A stretch of 64,000 nucleotides of DNA from an uncultured Lachnospiraceae bacterium (lineage in GTDB: Bacteria; Bacillota; Clostridia; Lachnospirales; Lachnospiraceae), in assembly GCA_947177165.1 (NCBI GenBank), contig CAMWTP010000015.1, forward strand, positions 1-64,000, written 5' to 3'. A model generated the notes under the pieces. The model was given only the letters and a program-made list of their open reading frames with translations, made no database searches and had not been told where the DNA came from. Within the stretch, counting starts at the first letter, position 1. Every line of letters begins with the position of its first letter. The translations under genes and the position numbers were made by a program. This document shows positions 35,791-44,404 of the stretch, one piece after another.

Positions 35791-37254
35791 TCAAAAATTT
35801 TTCTCAATCGCTTTTCTCATTCCAAGCGTTCTGATATCCTCCAGATAGCCTGTCACTGCATCGGCAAGCCCGTCAACCTGTGTCAGATCCTGTCCGTGGA
35901 AATCCGTGTTGCTCAGATATGCCTGCACAAACTCCGCAGAAGTCTTCGCACTGTTTGCTGCAAAGAACTCAAGCACAGCCATGTCATCCATGATGTTGTA
36001 CTCCTGTCCATCCCTATGTCCGATTAACGCCTTTTCGCGAATCTCATTTCCTGTATAGAACGCCATCAGCGCTGCTATTGAGAATGTCAGGTGGTTTGGC
36101 AGCTCACCCTTTCTCTCTACATATCCAAGCAGGGACGGCATGCATCTTGCTCTCCACTTGGATACAGAATTCAGCGAGATCGCAAGCAAAGCATGCTTTA
36201 TGTACGGATTCTTAAATCTGCCGTCCACTGCCTCCGCAAAGTCAAGCAGATCCTGTCTGGGCAGATCCAGTGTCGGAATCACTTCATCGTAGATTGTCTT
36301 ATGCATGAAATTGCCGATTAGCTCGTCCTCCATAGACTCTCTCACATAGTCATTTCCTGCAAGATAAGATGCAAGCACAAAAGAAGTATGTGCGCCGTTC
36401 AGAATGCGAACCTTTCTCTGCTTATACGGCTTCTGATTGTCTGTAAAGATAACCGGGCAGCCTGCATCGGGAAGCGGGAACTCCTTGCTGATATCCTTTG
36501 CGCTCTCGATTACCCAGAGGCCAAACGGCTCTGCTGTGACAACGATATTGTCGCGATATCCGAACTCTTTCCAAAGCTCCTCAGCGTCATCTCTCGGATA
36601 TCCTGTAACGATGCGGTCAACCAGCGTCGAGGTAAATACGCATGCGTCATCCAGCCATGTCAGGAAACCGTCTTCCAGATTCCAGAGTTTCGCAAACTTG
36701 ACAACACACTCCTTTAGATGGATGCCGTTGTCATCAATCAGCTCTACTGGCAGCATCACAAGTCCCTTGTCTGCCGCTCCATTAAAATGTTTGTATCTCG
36801 TATAGAGGAATTTGCAGAGCTTGCCCGGATAAGTCTTGGGCGGCTCTGACTCAAACTTGTCAGAATCATCAAATACGATACCGGCCTCCGTCGTGTTTGA
36901 CACAATAAATCTCAGCGTATCTAATTTGGCATACTCGCTGTACTTTCCATATTCATCGTAAGCATCTACCACATCCGCAACACTTGTCACAACTCTCTTG
37001 ATCACCTTAGGCTCACCGTCCACCATGCCTCTTAAGCATACTGTGTACTGACAGTCCTGATCGTGAAACATATTGAGGATTCCGGCACCGTCAATGGGCT
37101 TTACCAAAACAATGTCCCCATCGAATTTGCCCTGTTCATTTGCAATATCGATAAAATAATCAACAAATGCACGTAGGAAGTTGCCTTCGCCAAACTGAAG
37201 TACCTTAATCGGTCTCGCTTTTTTTCCGGTCTTTGCCGCATTTAATAATTCCAT
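35791..37254 (-). CDS. uxaB: Tagaturonate reductase (altronate oxidoreductase)
   Basis: 487 residues. Mannitol dehydrogenase superfamily: N-terminal VLQFGEGNFLRAF is the dinucleotide-binding loop, and the central GAHTSFVLASYLAG and KWRARCMPSLL belong to the C-terminal catalytic domain. It reduces D-tagaturonate to D-altronate with NADH. Start chosen at ATG 37254, 7 bases after AGGAGA. First gene of the operon; uronate isomerase uxaC is not in this window. Confidence 0.93.
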   Translation of the reverse strand: MELLNAAKTGKKARPIKVLQFGEGNFLRAFVDYFIDIANEQGKFDGDIVLVKPIDGAGILNMFHDQDCQYTVCLRGMVDGEPKVIKRVVTSVADVVDAYDEYGKYSEYAKLDTLRFIVSNTTEAGIVFDDSDKFESEPPKTYPGKLCKFLYTRYKHFNGAADKGLVMLPVELIDDNGIHLKECVVKFAKLWNLEDGFLTWLDDACVFTSTLVDRIVTGYPRDDAEELWKEFGYRDNIVVTAEPFGLWVIESAKDISKEFPLPDAGCPVIFTDNQKPYKQRKVRILNGAHTSFVLASYLAGNDYVRESMEDELIGNFMHKTIYDEVIPTLDLPRQDLLDFAEAVDGRFKNPYIKHALLAISLNSVSKWRARCMPSLLGYVERKGELPNHLTFSIAALMAFYTGNEIREKALIGHRDGQEYNIMDDMAVLEFFAANSAKTSAEFVQAYLSNTDFHGQDLTQVDGLADAVTGYLEDIRTLGMRKAIEKNF

Positions 37255-37351
37255 GTCACTTTCTCCTATCAATCTTTTCAATCACTGGTTACTATAAAAG
37301 ACACAGCACACCCTGTTTCACATATCGAAACGCCTTGTCCTGCCATGTGTG

Positions 37352-37401
37352 TTGTAAGTGCTTACAATTTGCATTTTATATCGTTTTCAGCAGAAAGTCA
37401 A
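37352..37401 (-). promoter_or_regulatory. uxa operon promoter with a LacI-type operator
   Basis: Leftward TTGACT (37401-37396), 17 bases, TAAAAT (37378-37373), and directly after it the palindrome TTGTAAGTGCTTACAA (37367-37352). The site would cover the transcription start, the classic place for a LacI-family repressor. It also resembles a CcpA cre site, but the centre is TG instead of CG. Confidence 0.65.
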
Positions 37402-37488
37402 CCATATTTGGAATACTTTTCAAGTGTTTTTCCATATATTTTCAATTACTTTATGAAAACAGTTACATTTCCTCAAAAAACCTATCGG

Positions 37489-38649
37489 TTAATGCTCCAT
37501 CCGCTGTCTGATCTTGTCGACTGCTTTCCATCGTCTGATGCGTTCCTGCCTGTCACGCGCAAGGACTTCCACCATGAATACACTGATCTCCCAGAAAATC
37601 TGCTTCGTCTCGTCATTCATTCCCGAATACTCCTGCATGATCGTGTGGAGCTTTTTTGCGACCTCACCGCCTTTTACATTTTTGAGATCTGTCAGTGTCT
37701 TTGCCTCTGTGATCTCGATCATCTTGAAAAGACTGTCGATAAAGTCTCCTACCTGCTCGATCTCCAGTGCAAAAATCCAATTATTGATGCGATCGTATAA
37801 TTCCTTGCGTTTCGGCTGCTGAGATCCGGAACGCTCAAAGCAGTCTCCCTCCACACACCATGAAAAGCAGACATGCTGCTGCACACCGATCTCTGTGCTT
37901 CTGATCAGCTCATAGTCCGTCTTCTGCTCCATCAGCATACCAACAAACGATTCATCCGGAACAATCTTCAAAATCTTCTCCCTGATGCCTGCATAATCGA
38001 GCTTTTCCATGAAATCCGGCCGGAATCCCGGTCCGTCCATATTATAGATTCTGCCGATTCTGTGCTTAATATTTTCATCGCAGGTCATCGCCGCATACAC
38101 GGCCAGATTTCCCCCCTTGGAATGTCCCCCCAGATAAAATCTGAGACCGCGCTTTCTGGCAAGAAGCTTTGCTACCCGGTTCACATATTCCGTACTCCTC
38201 AGCTGGGCGCCAACCGGCGTGCGGTACGCCATATTAAAATCCTCTTTCCAACCAATCAGCGCATCATCCGTTCCGCGAAAAGATATAAAGGTATCCCCGT
38301 TTCCAAGCAGGAATGTCACTGCGCAAAACTGTGTCCCCTCATCGGCATCCATTTCCTCCACCAGATAATTCGCTTTTGCATTCCTGTATCTGCGCGAAAA
38401 AACTGCTTTGTAAAATAACTCCCTGTTTTTTTCCAGCTCCCACTTTACAGATATAAAATTGTGCCAGTCCATTTTCTGCGCCACATCGCACAAGGCGACA
38501 GCCGGCTTATTGTCGTCTATCCCAGGAACAATCCCATTGAAAATAAAATAGGAAAGATGAGAAAAGACAAGTCCGTCAATTTCACAAAAGGGCTTTTCCG
38601 TAAAGGTAAAGCCCCCAAATTCATACACATATGAAATAATGTCTCCCAT
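37489..38649 (-). CDS. DUF2974 alpha/beta-hydrolase protein
   Basis: 386 residues from ATG behind GGAGGG. GGHSKGGNLAVYAA near residue 165 is the nucleophile elbow (GxSxGG) of lipase-like hydrolases, and FRGTDDALIGWKEDF precedes it, as in DUF2974 (Mbeg1-like) proteins. The length is normal. No signal peptide. Substrate unknown; a lipid or ester is likely from the fold. Confidence 0.85.
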   Translation of the reverse strand: MGDIISYVYEFGGFTFTEKPFCEIDGLVFSHLSYFIFNGIVPGIDDNKPAVALCDVAQKMDWHNFISVKWELEKNRELFYKAVFSRRYRNAKANYLVEEMDADEGTQFCAVTFLLGNGDTFISFRGTDDALIGWKEDFNMAYRTPVGAQLRSTEYVNRVAKLLARKRGLRFYLGGHSKGGNLAVYAAMTCDENIKHRIGRIYNMDGPGFRPDFMEKLDYAGIREKILKIVPDESFVGMLMEQKTDYELIRSTEIGVQQHVCFSWCVEGDCFERSGSQQPKRKELYDRINNWIFALEIEQVGDFIDSLFKMIEITEAKTLTDLKNVKGGEVAKKLHTIMQEYSGMNDETKQIFWEISVFMVEVLARDRQERIRRWKAVDKIRQRMEH

Positions 38650-38705
38650 AGAACCCTCCATGTCACCAGCCCCCCGCAAATACGGGTGTCCGTTTATAAC
38701 TGAAA

Positions 38706-39926
38706 TCAGTACAATTCTCCGTCATAGTATGTCAGCAGCAATCCCACCACGTTATTATACTGAAGCATTCCTTCCTCCACGCCGTTCAATTTCAGTGTTG
38801 TATCCATAAGTTTGTCAGAAACCTTCTTCACCGTGGACGTCTTCACAACAGCAGTCTTTTCAACCGACTGCCAGCTCTCCCGTGTCAGAAAAATGTTGTC
38901 ATTTGCCACACCATCGCTGATTCTCTCATGTTTCATATACACATCCTTATTGTTCCCAATCGAATTGCGGAAATCTTTATTTACATAACTAAGTACACTG
39001 AGATACCCGCAATACTGCAGAAACGGATCATCCGAGTTGATACATGCCAGATACCCGATCATATTGGCATCGTCCTCATAGATAAAACCTTTTGTGTGTG
39101 CAAGCTCATGGCAAACCGTCGGAGCCACATTGGTGATATACATTACCGAATTTATATTTGCCTCCATGGAAAACGGGAAGTAATATCCCATTATGTACTG
39201 CTGACTGAAAAAATCAGAAAAGCTTAAGTATTTCGGAGTCACATAAAATCCGGAAAGCTGGTCGTACTCCTCGCCGAGCTTTATCATCGCCTGCCTTGAA
39301 GCCTCAACCAAATCACCGTCATAATATGCGTCACCGCTGTCATCATGTGGAATCACTTTCTCCAATTCATTACATCGCTCAACAATATAATCCCTCAGTA
39401 TTGCAAGCTCCCGCTTTGTGTATGTCGTTTCATTTGCTATTGTATCATCCTTTATACGTACCTGTGCAGCCGCATGATCGGAAATACTGGCAACCATCAT
39501 CTCCTCTTCCAGCCGGTCCGCCAGATATTTGTCGGAAAAACTCGAACTGTGATACAGGATAAAACAATTCAGTGTCATCACATAGCTGACAACCAAAGCC
39601 GTCCACGCATAAAATTTTCCAAAACCTCTTACTGCCTTTTTATATTTCTGTCTGCTGATCAGGTTCACGACCCAAAATCCGATTCCAAATATCGTGATCG
39701 CCGCTGCCAGAATCAACATGATCTCACCGACGCTGAACGGCACCTTGCTCGTGAGGCGCGCATATGTATTCAGCCAGATGGGAAAAATATTTTTGATATA
39801 CCAGTCACTGAATTTTACACTCTGCCATGACGCTGCGTTGATCATGACAATCCCCGCCACACCGACTGCATACATAATTTTGTGAATTTTTACCTTATGA
39901 TTGGTTTTTTCTCCCGTATTATCCAT
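38706..39926 (-). CDS. DUF3810 putative membrane metalloprotease
   Basis: 406 residues. Three N-terminal membrane helices (about 17-37, 62-85, 105-125) then an extracytoplasmic domain with CHELAHTKGF near residue 268, an HExxH zinc motif. Family DUF3810. It lies 56 bases upstream of the DUF2974 gene on the same strand, so they may be co-expressed. Substrate unknown. Confidence 0.85.
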   Translation of the reverse strand: MDNTGEKTNHKVKIHKIMYAVGVAGIVMINAASWQSVKFSDWYIKNIFPIWLNTYARLTSKVPFSVGEIMLILAAAITIFGIGFWVVNLISRQKYKKAVRGFGKFYAWTALVVSYVMTLNCFILYHSSSFSDKYLADRLEEEMMVASISDHAAAQVRIKDDTIANETTYTKRELAILRDYIVERCNELEKVIPHDDSGDAYYDGDLVEASRQAMIKLGEEYDQLSGFYVTPKYLSFSDFFSQQYIMGYYFPFSMEANINSVMYITNVAPTVCHELAHTKGFIYEDDANMIGYLACINSDDPFLQYCGYLSVLSYVNKDFRNSIGNNKDVYMKHERISDGVANDNIFLTRESWQSVEKTAVVKTSTVKKVSDKLMDTTLKLNGVEEGMLQYNNVVGLLLTYYDGELY

Positions 39927-40035
39927 ATTTTTCCCTCCAGTAAGTGCTTCATCCTGTTATTTATTATACAGAATATCACATTATTGTTATGAAAATATAG
40001 ATAAATTGTGAACAATTGCCAACTTCCAAACCATA

Positions 40036-41319
40036 TTATGGAAGAATCATGAACTCCGCATAACGCGCCGCGTCAATGCGGCTTACGTTTGTCTCCATGT
40101 ACACCCCGTCCTCGCGGTATTCCGTCCTGTGTACCACTGCGTTGTCATTGAGATAGGACACGATATCCCCCCTTTTATACGGAATGATAAACGCACAGTC
40201 CCTGTATCTTTTTGACAGCTTCCCTGTGATCAGTGTGAGAAGGGTATCGATACCGCTCCGCGACTTTGCAGACATATACAGTTTATCGTCCCCCTGAATA
40301 GTCGCAAACTCTCCCATACCACACAGATCCGCCTTGTTAAACACATAGATCATCGGAATTTTCGCCGCGTCAAGTTCCTTTAAAGTATCCTCCGTCACCT
40401 TGATATGCTCCATATAATTCTCATCTGAATAGTCTATGACCTGAATCAGCAGATCTGCCTCCCTGACTTCCTCCAGCGTCGAGCGGAACGCCTTCACAAG
40501 ATTGTGGGGAAGATTTGAGATAAAACCTACGGTGTCGGACAGCAAAAAGGCATTTTGATCCGACGGCGTGATTCTTCTGACAGTTGTGTCAAGCGTTGCA
40601 AAGAGCATATCCTCCTCGTAAACCTTCTTTTCCTCATCACCAACATATGCCGCCAGCATGGAATTCATGATCGTGGACTTCCCTGCATTGGTATACCCGA
40701 CCAATGCCACTCTCGGAATCCCTGACTCCGTTCTCTTTTTGCGCTGCGTCGCCCGCTCGCCGGCGATATCCTCAAGCTCACGCCTCATGCTCGTAAGTCT
40801 CTGTTCCAGTCTCCGCCTGTCCAGTTCCAGCTTCTTCTCGCCTGCTCCCTTATTGCTCATCGCTCCGCTGGCGCCGCCCTGTCTCGACAGGGCATCGTGA
40901 AGTCCTACCAGCCGCGGCAGCATATACTGCAGCCTTGCCACTTCAACCTGCAGCCTTGCCTCCCTCGTCCTTGCCCTCGCAGAAAAGATTTCCAGGATCA
41001 GTGTTGTCCTGTCCATTACCGGACAATTGAGTTCCTTGCTCAGGTTTCTGAGCTGAATCGGTGACAACCCGTTGTCGAACACCACAATATCTGCCTCAAG
41101 CGCCCTGACCATCTCGCAGACTTCCCGAACCTTGCCGGCACCGATATATGTGGCGGTATTCGGTGACTCCATATTCTGCTCAATGCGCCCTGCCGGCTCC
41201 ATGTTGCACGCCTTCACCAGACTGATCATCTCATCCATGGCGAGATCAAAGCGCTCTTTCCCTCTATTTCCATTTGTGCCAGCTGTCATATTCATACCTA
41301 CAATCAGTGCCCTATCCAT
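40036..41319 (-). CDS. hflX: GTPase HflX
   Basis: 427 residues. The N-terminal HflX domain (TATYIGAGKV, VFDNGLSPIQLRNL) is followed by a helical linker with GAGEKKLELDRR and a G domain: G1 GYTNAGKST, G3 DTVGFI, G4 NKAD. It binds the ribosome 50S subunit and rescues stalled or heat-damaged ribosomes. Start at ATG 41319 behind GTGGAGGAA. Confidence 0.96.
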   Translation of the reverse strand: MDRALIVGMNMTAGTNGNRGKERFDLAMDEMISLVKACNMEPAGRIEQNMESPNTATYIGAGKVREVCEMVRALEADIVVFDNGLSPIQLRNLSKELNCPVMDRTTLILEIFSARARTREARLQVEVARLQYMLPRLVGLHDALSRQGGASGAMSNKGAGEKKLELDRRRLEQRLTSMRRELEDIAGERATQRKKRTESGIPRVALVGYTNAGKSTIMNSMLAAYVGDEEKKVYEEDMLFATLDTTVRRITPSDQNAFLLSDTVGFISNLPHNLVKAFRSTLEEVREADLLIQVIDYSDENYMEHIKVTEDTLKELDAAKIPMIYVFNKADLCGMGEFATIQGDDKLYMSAKSRSGIDTLLTLITGKLSKRYRDCAFIIPYKRGDIVSYLNDNAVVHRTEYREDGVYMETNVSRIDAARYAEFMILP

Positions 41320-41553
41320 ATATTCCTCCACTTCCTTACATTACTGGTTTAAAACAATTTCATGCCGCAAACCTGACGCCGTGGTTTGCTATATTTAGTA
41401 TACTGCTTTTCTGATCATATTTACACCTCTTTGTAACAAATTTACAAATTTCCCGCTGCTTATGTGGATGTCTGAACAACAATCCAGCTCCTTTACATGA
41501 ATATACAATAAAGAAAGCTTCTTCCGGCAGCAAAGAATTGGGAGGATACTGTC

Positions 41554-41649
41554 ATGAAAAAGCTTTCTTCAAAGGATTACTATATTGAAAAAGAGTTAAG
41601 TGAAAACATTCTTTCGAATGTCGCATCTAAAATGCTTATTCGCGACTAA
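41554..41649 (+). CDS. Candidate small protein of 31 residues
   Basis: An ATG lies 8 bases behind GGGAGG and opens a 31-codon frame ending CGC GAC TAA. The peptide (MKKLSSKDYYIEKELSEN at the start) is hydrophilic and has no known family. A perfect 10-base inverted repeat (41511-41520 with 41560-41569) brackets the ribosome site and start codon. The 485 bases between hflX and tRNA-Pro otherwise hold only the tRNA promoter. Confidence 0.4.
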   Translation: MKKLSSKDYYIEKELSENILSNVASKMLIRD

Positions 41650-41743
41650 ATTATCACGAATCTATAGATAATATACTAAATTGTCAGACAATTGTCAATA
41701 GAATATACAAATTTTCTCAATTTATTATTTTTTCGTTTTTTTA

Positions 41744-41772
41744 TTGACAATAGCATTTCTTACCTATATAAT
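41744..41772 (+). promoter_or_regulatory. Promoter of tRNA-Pro
   Basis: Perfect consensus TTGACA, 17 bases, TATAAT, 33 bases before the tRNA. Confidence 0.85.
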
Positions 41773-41804
41773 AATATATGTTGTGTAGCTGTACGTGCTA
41801 CTAT

Positions 41805-41879
41805 CGGGGTGTGGCTCAGTTTGGCTAGAGCGCCACCTTAGGGAGGTGGAGGCCGCAAGTTCGAATCTTGTCACTCCGA
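41805..41879 (+). tRNA. tRNA-Pro(AGG)
   Basis: 75 nucleotides. Acceptor stem CGGGGTG/CACTCCG (one G-T pair), anticodon stem CCACC/GGTGG with loop TTAGGGA giving AGG, T-loop GTTCGAATC, discriminator A. It is the intact attachment-site tRNA of the island; its last 43 bases are repeated at 57790-57832. Confidence 0.93.
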
Positions 41880-42003
41880 GTTAACTAAACAGTGCAAAAT
41901 ACCGCAGAATCACGGGTTCTGCGGTATTTTTGCGTTATGGGGTAAGTACCAGTTAGTGACCTGTTTTACCTGGTTTTATCATCAAATGACAACGAAATTG
42001 GGG
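41837..42003 (+). repeat. Left attachment-site copy (tRNA-Pro 3' end plus flank)
   Basis: From the anticodon arm through the tRNA end, the terminator and about 120 further bases, this sequence is repeated at 57790-57957. The tRNA part differs at only one base; the flank is more diverged (cagttagtgacct and gacaac-aaattggggtag shared). It includes the terminator (stem 41898-41909 with 41917-41928, then TTTTT). Confidence 0.8.
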
Positions 42004-42029
42004 TAGTAAATCAATGCACAAAAAATGAT

Positions 42030-42233
42030 ACCTTAAAATCCTATGGACTAAACTGGTTACGTACTGTAAAAGCACTTGAACTGGAAGCCCGCACATATGA
42101 TGAATATGAGAATATCATAGAAAAGCGAATTGGCAACCATAACATTGGCAGCAGACAGCTCCAAAGCATCGCCTCTGACACATGGCAGGCTTTTATAAAT
42201 GAATTGTCTGGTAAATTTGTAAAAAAAAATTAA
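42030..42233 (+). pseudogene. Integrase core-binding-domain remnant
   Basis: The frame reads LNWLRTVKALELEARTYDEY and on to LQSIASDTWQAFINEL, which matches the SAM-like core-binding domain of tyrosine recombinases. No start codon and no catalytic domain remain. It lies directly behind the tRNA-Pro, where a tRNA-specific integrase gene is expected. Confidence 0.7.
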
Positions 42234-42392
42234 TGTCATTTGGAATCCATATGGATATGAGTTGCATCTAAACATGCATAATTCAGAAACAGAGACAGAT
42301 AAATCGTTTGAATGTAGTGAATAACTACGGGGTACTGTACTGGACTGTAGACCGTTATGTTTGCCTTAGATACTCTATACCTATCTCCCGTT

Positions 42393-42445
42393 ATGGAGCC
42401 AGCCCCACAAGACACATTATGTATCTTGTGGGGCTGGCTCCATAC
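42393..42445. repeat. Perfect 21-base-pair inverted repeat
   Basis: 42393-42413 pairs perfectly with 42425-42445 around an 11-base loop. It lies at the broken end of the DUF932 fragment. It could be a strong terminator stem without a T-run, or the end of a lost mobile element. Confidence 0.75.
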
Positions 42446-42639
42446 ACTTCACACATTTGCAACCATTTGTTCAGTTCTCTTGATATTACTTCCCTGATTC
42501 CCTCACTCTGTTCTACTTTCCAATCAAGTCCTGCAAGCCGTATGGCTTCCATGGAATTAGGACATTCCTCAACAATGGTTCCAATTCCATGCCAGAGCTT
42601 TACCCTTACTGAAAACATTGTCTCGACTGCTGCCGCCAT
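42446..42639 (-). pseudogene. DUF932 gene fragment
   Basis: The first 45 residues (MAAAVETMFSVRVKLWHGIG and EAIRLAGLDWKVEQ) match the N-terminus of DUF932 proteins, common in conjugative elements and phages. After that the similarity ends and the frame runs into the inverted repeat. Full proteins are about 300 residues or more. Confidence 0.65.
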
Positions 42640-43039
42640 GATCATAAACTTTTAGATAAAAATGGTTGATTATCTCAAAAAAGCTTTGATTTATGGGCAT
42701 ACAAGCAGGATTTCAAGCTGAATTTACTACCAATTTACTACTTTTGAGGGAAAGAGCCTTGATATACCGCCCGGAATCCTGCAAGCCCCAATATCAGTAC
42801 AGCATTGAACGAATTAATGAAAACTGAATATGACACAGACACGGCGTTTCTCTATCCCATAACAGGGAGAATGGGAATGCCGCTTTTTATACCCTCATGT
42901 TACGCAATAGAAGCAAAAAGAGCCTTGCTACAAGCGGCTTTGCAGGCGTGTTTCTGCTGGAGATAAAGATTTATACCTACCCCCGGCAAAATGGCGTTCT
43001 ATTGCGTAACATACCCACAGAAAAGGGAGTGCTGAAGTT
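42640..43039. other. Non-coding stretch with recombination-like repeats
   Basis: Contains two direct copies of AATTTACTAC (about 42720-42741) like the arm-type motif after the integrase at 52490, and GGAAAGAGCCTTGATAT (about 42750-42766), which is the reverse complement of a 17-base sequence upstream of the integrase (51245-51261). A perfect 16-base inverted repeat, ATGTTACGCAATAGAA, lies at 42897-42912 and 42997-43012. No convincing gene. Confidence 0.5.
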
Positions 43040-43279
43040 ATGACTGTTTTCCAAAAGAATTTCAACCGAGTTTGCCCGATATTGGAAAACCCAATGCAAT
43101 TAAATAAAGATATACTAAATACTGATTTACTAAGTAAAGAGAAAAGAAATAAAGATATACAAAATACCTTTTCCTTTCCCCTAACCACAATCCCTTTGAC
43201 GGGAAAACAGTACCACAGCCGGAAAGGAAGCGAATGGATTAAGAGCCACCAAAGGAAAAAAGTTTCGGAGCAAGCATAG
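43040..43279 (+). CDS. Short hypothetical protein of the element
   Basis: 79 residues, hydrophilic, starting behind GGGAG. Not recognised. The stop codon abuts a perfect 20-base palindrome (43279-43298) that may end its transcript. It may be the remaining start of a larger element gene. Confidence 0.3.
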   Translation: MTVFQKNFNRVCPILENPMQLNKDILNTDLLSKEKRNKDIQNTFSFPLTTIPLTGKQYHSRKGSEWIKSHQRKKVSEQA

Positions 43280-43298
43280 GAAAAGAGTACTCTTTTCC
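43279..43298. repeat. Perfect 20-base palindrome
   Basis: A 10-base arm (GGAAAAGAGT) and its exact complement without a loop, directly at the stop of the preceding small gene. More likely a protein-binding site than a hairpin, because it has no loop. Confidence 0.6.
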
Positions 43299-43494
43299 GT
43301 AAACCTGCCCGTCCGTATAGCTTGCCGGACAGATTTGCTTGTTGGGAAGTATCCCAAACCCTCTTGATAGTTTTCTCACTACCTACAACACCGTACAAGA
43401 CGATTTTAACGAAGCTTTAAGAAAAATTTCTCAAAAAGTTTTTCTTAATCTATCTACAAAGAAGTTTGGGAAATACCAAGTATTATTTAATTTC

Positions 43495-43523
43495 TTGAAT
43501 TTATTCGGCTAACCGTATACAAT
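43495..43523 (+). promoter_or_regulatory. Promoter of the HTH/two-component genes
   Basis: TTGAAT, 17 bases, TACAAT. A 10-base inverted repeat (TTAAGAAAAA at 43417-43426 with its complement at 43439-43448) lies 45 bases upstream and may be an operator or upstream terminator. Confidence 0.55.
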
Positions 43524-43562
43524 TATAGTGATGGAACTTATAGAAAGTGAGGGAGACTGAAA

Positions 43563-43745
43563 ATGTTAGAGTATATTTCTGCCCCGGAAGCGGCGAAGAA
43601 ATGGGGCATTTCAGAAAGACGGGTGCAAAAGCTATGTGAGGAAAACCGTATACCGGGTGTGGCAAAGTTCAGCCGCTTGTGGCTGATACCAAAGGACGCT
43701 GAAAAGCCAGTAGATAAAAGAAAGCGGGAGGAAAACAGAAAGTGA
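43563..43745 (+). CDS. Small helix-turn-helix (excisionase-type) DNA-binding protein
   Basis: 60 residues: YISAPEAAKKWGISERRVQK then CEENRIPGVAKFSRLWLIP is the winged-helix of the excisionase/MerR-like HTH_17 group. It overlaps the response regulator start by 4 bases, so it is likely a regulator of the Bce module rather than a true excisionase. AGGGAG ribosome site. Confidence 0.8.
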   Translation: MLEYISAPEAAKKWGISERRVQKLCEENRIPGVAKFSRLWLIPKDAEKPVDKRKREENRK

Positions 43746-44404
43746 AAATATTTGTTGTTGAAGATGAAGCAGAGATTTGTAAAGAGTTGTCCGTTCTGTT
43801 ACAGAAATATGGTTATGCTTATAAAAGCAGCACTGATTTCGCACATATCACAGAGCATATTTTGAAAGCGGAAGCAGACCTTGTACTGCTGGATATAAAC
43901 TTGCCATATCAAGACGGATATACTATATGCCGTGAAATTCGGAAACAATCGGATATTCCGATTATCGTTCTGACAAGCAGAAATACAGATTTTGACGAAT
44001 TGATGAGCTTAAATATCGGTGCAGACGATTTTATATCAAAGCCTTATAACGCACAGGTATTGATAGGGCGTATTCAAAAAATATTAAAAAGAACTTATGA
44101 AGCACAGGTTAATTCTGTCCTTATTCATAAAGGGCTGACAATCAATCTGCTAAAGGCTACTGCTTCTTATGGGGATAAAGAGGTAGATTTAACAAAAAAT
44201 GAACTTGGCATACTGCGTTTGCTGGTTGTAAACAAAGGCAATGTGATACCGCGTGACGCGATCATAGATGAATTATGGCAGAGCGACGAGTTTATAGACG
44301 AAAACACACTCAATGTTAATATTGTGCGATTGCGTAAGAAGCTATCGGAGATTGGTGCGCCCGATTATTTGGAAACAAAACGTGGATTGGGGTACAGAGT
44401 ATGA
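43742..44404 (+). CDS. BceR-type response regulator
   Basis: 220 residues from a GTG start. OmpR family: VVEDEAE, phospho-Asp in LVLLDINLP near residue 50, SKPY, then a winged helix ending YLETKRGLGYRV. Highly similar in layout to regulators of bacitracin/antimicrobial-peptide sensing modules. Overlaps the kinase gene by 4 bases. Confidence 0.92.
   Translation: MKIFVVEDEAEICKELSVLLQKYGYAYKSSTDFAHITEHILKAEADLVLLDINLPYQDGYTICREIRKQSDIPIIVLTSRNTDFDELMSLNIGADDFISKPYNAQVLIGRIQKILKRTYEAQVNSVLIHKGLTINLLKATASYGDKEVDLTKNELGILRLLVVNKGNVIPRDAIIDELWQSDEFIDENTLNVNIVRLRKKLSEIGAPDYLETKRGLGYRV

Noticed and set aside
42057..42275. 72-codon leftward frame after tRNA-Pro
   Set aside because: It is opposite the integrase core-binding remnant, whose translation fits a known family.
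42928..43398. 156-codon leftward frame in the element
   Set aside because: No ribosome site; it overlaps repeats and a palindrome, and the sequence has no family resemblance.
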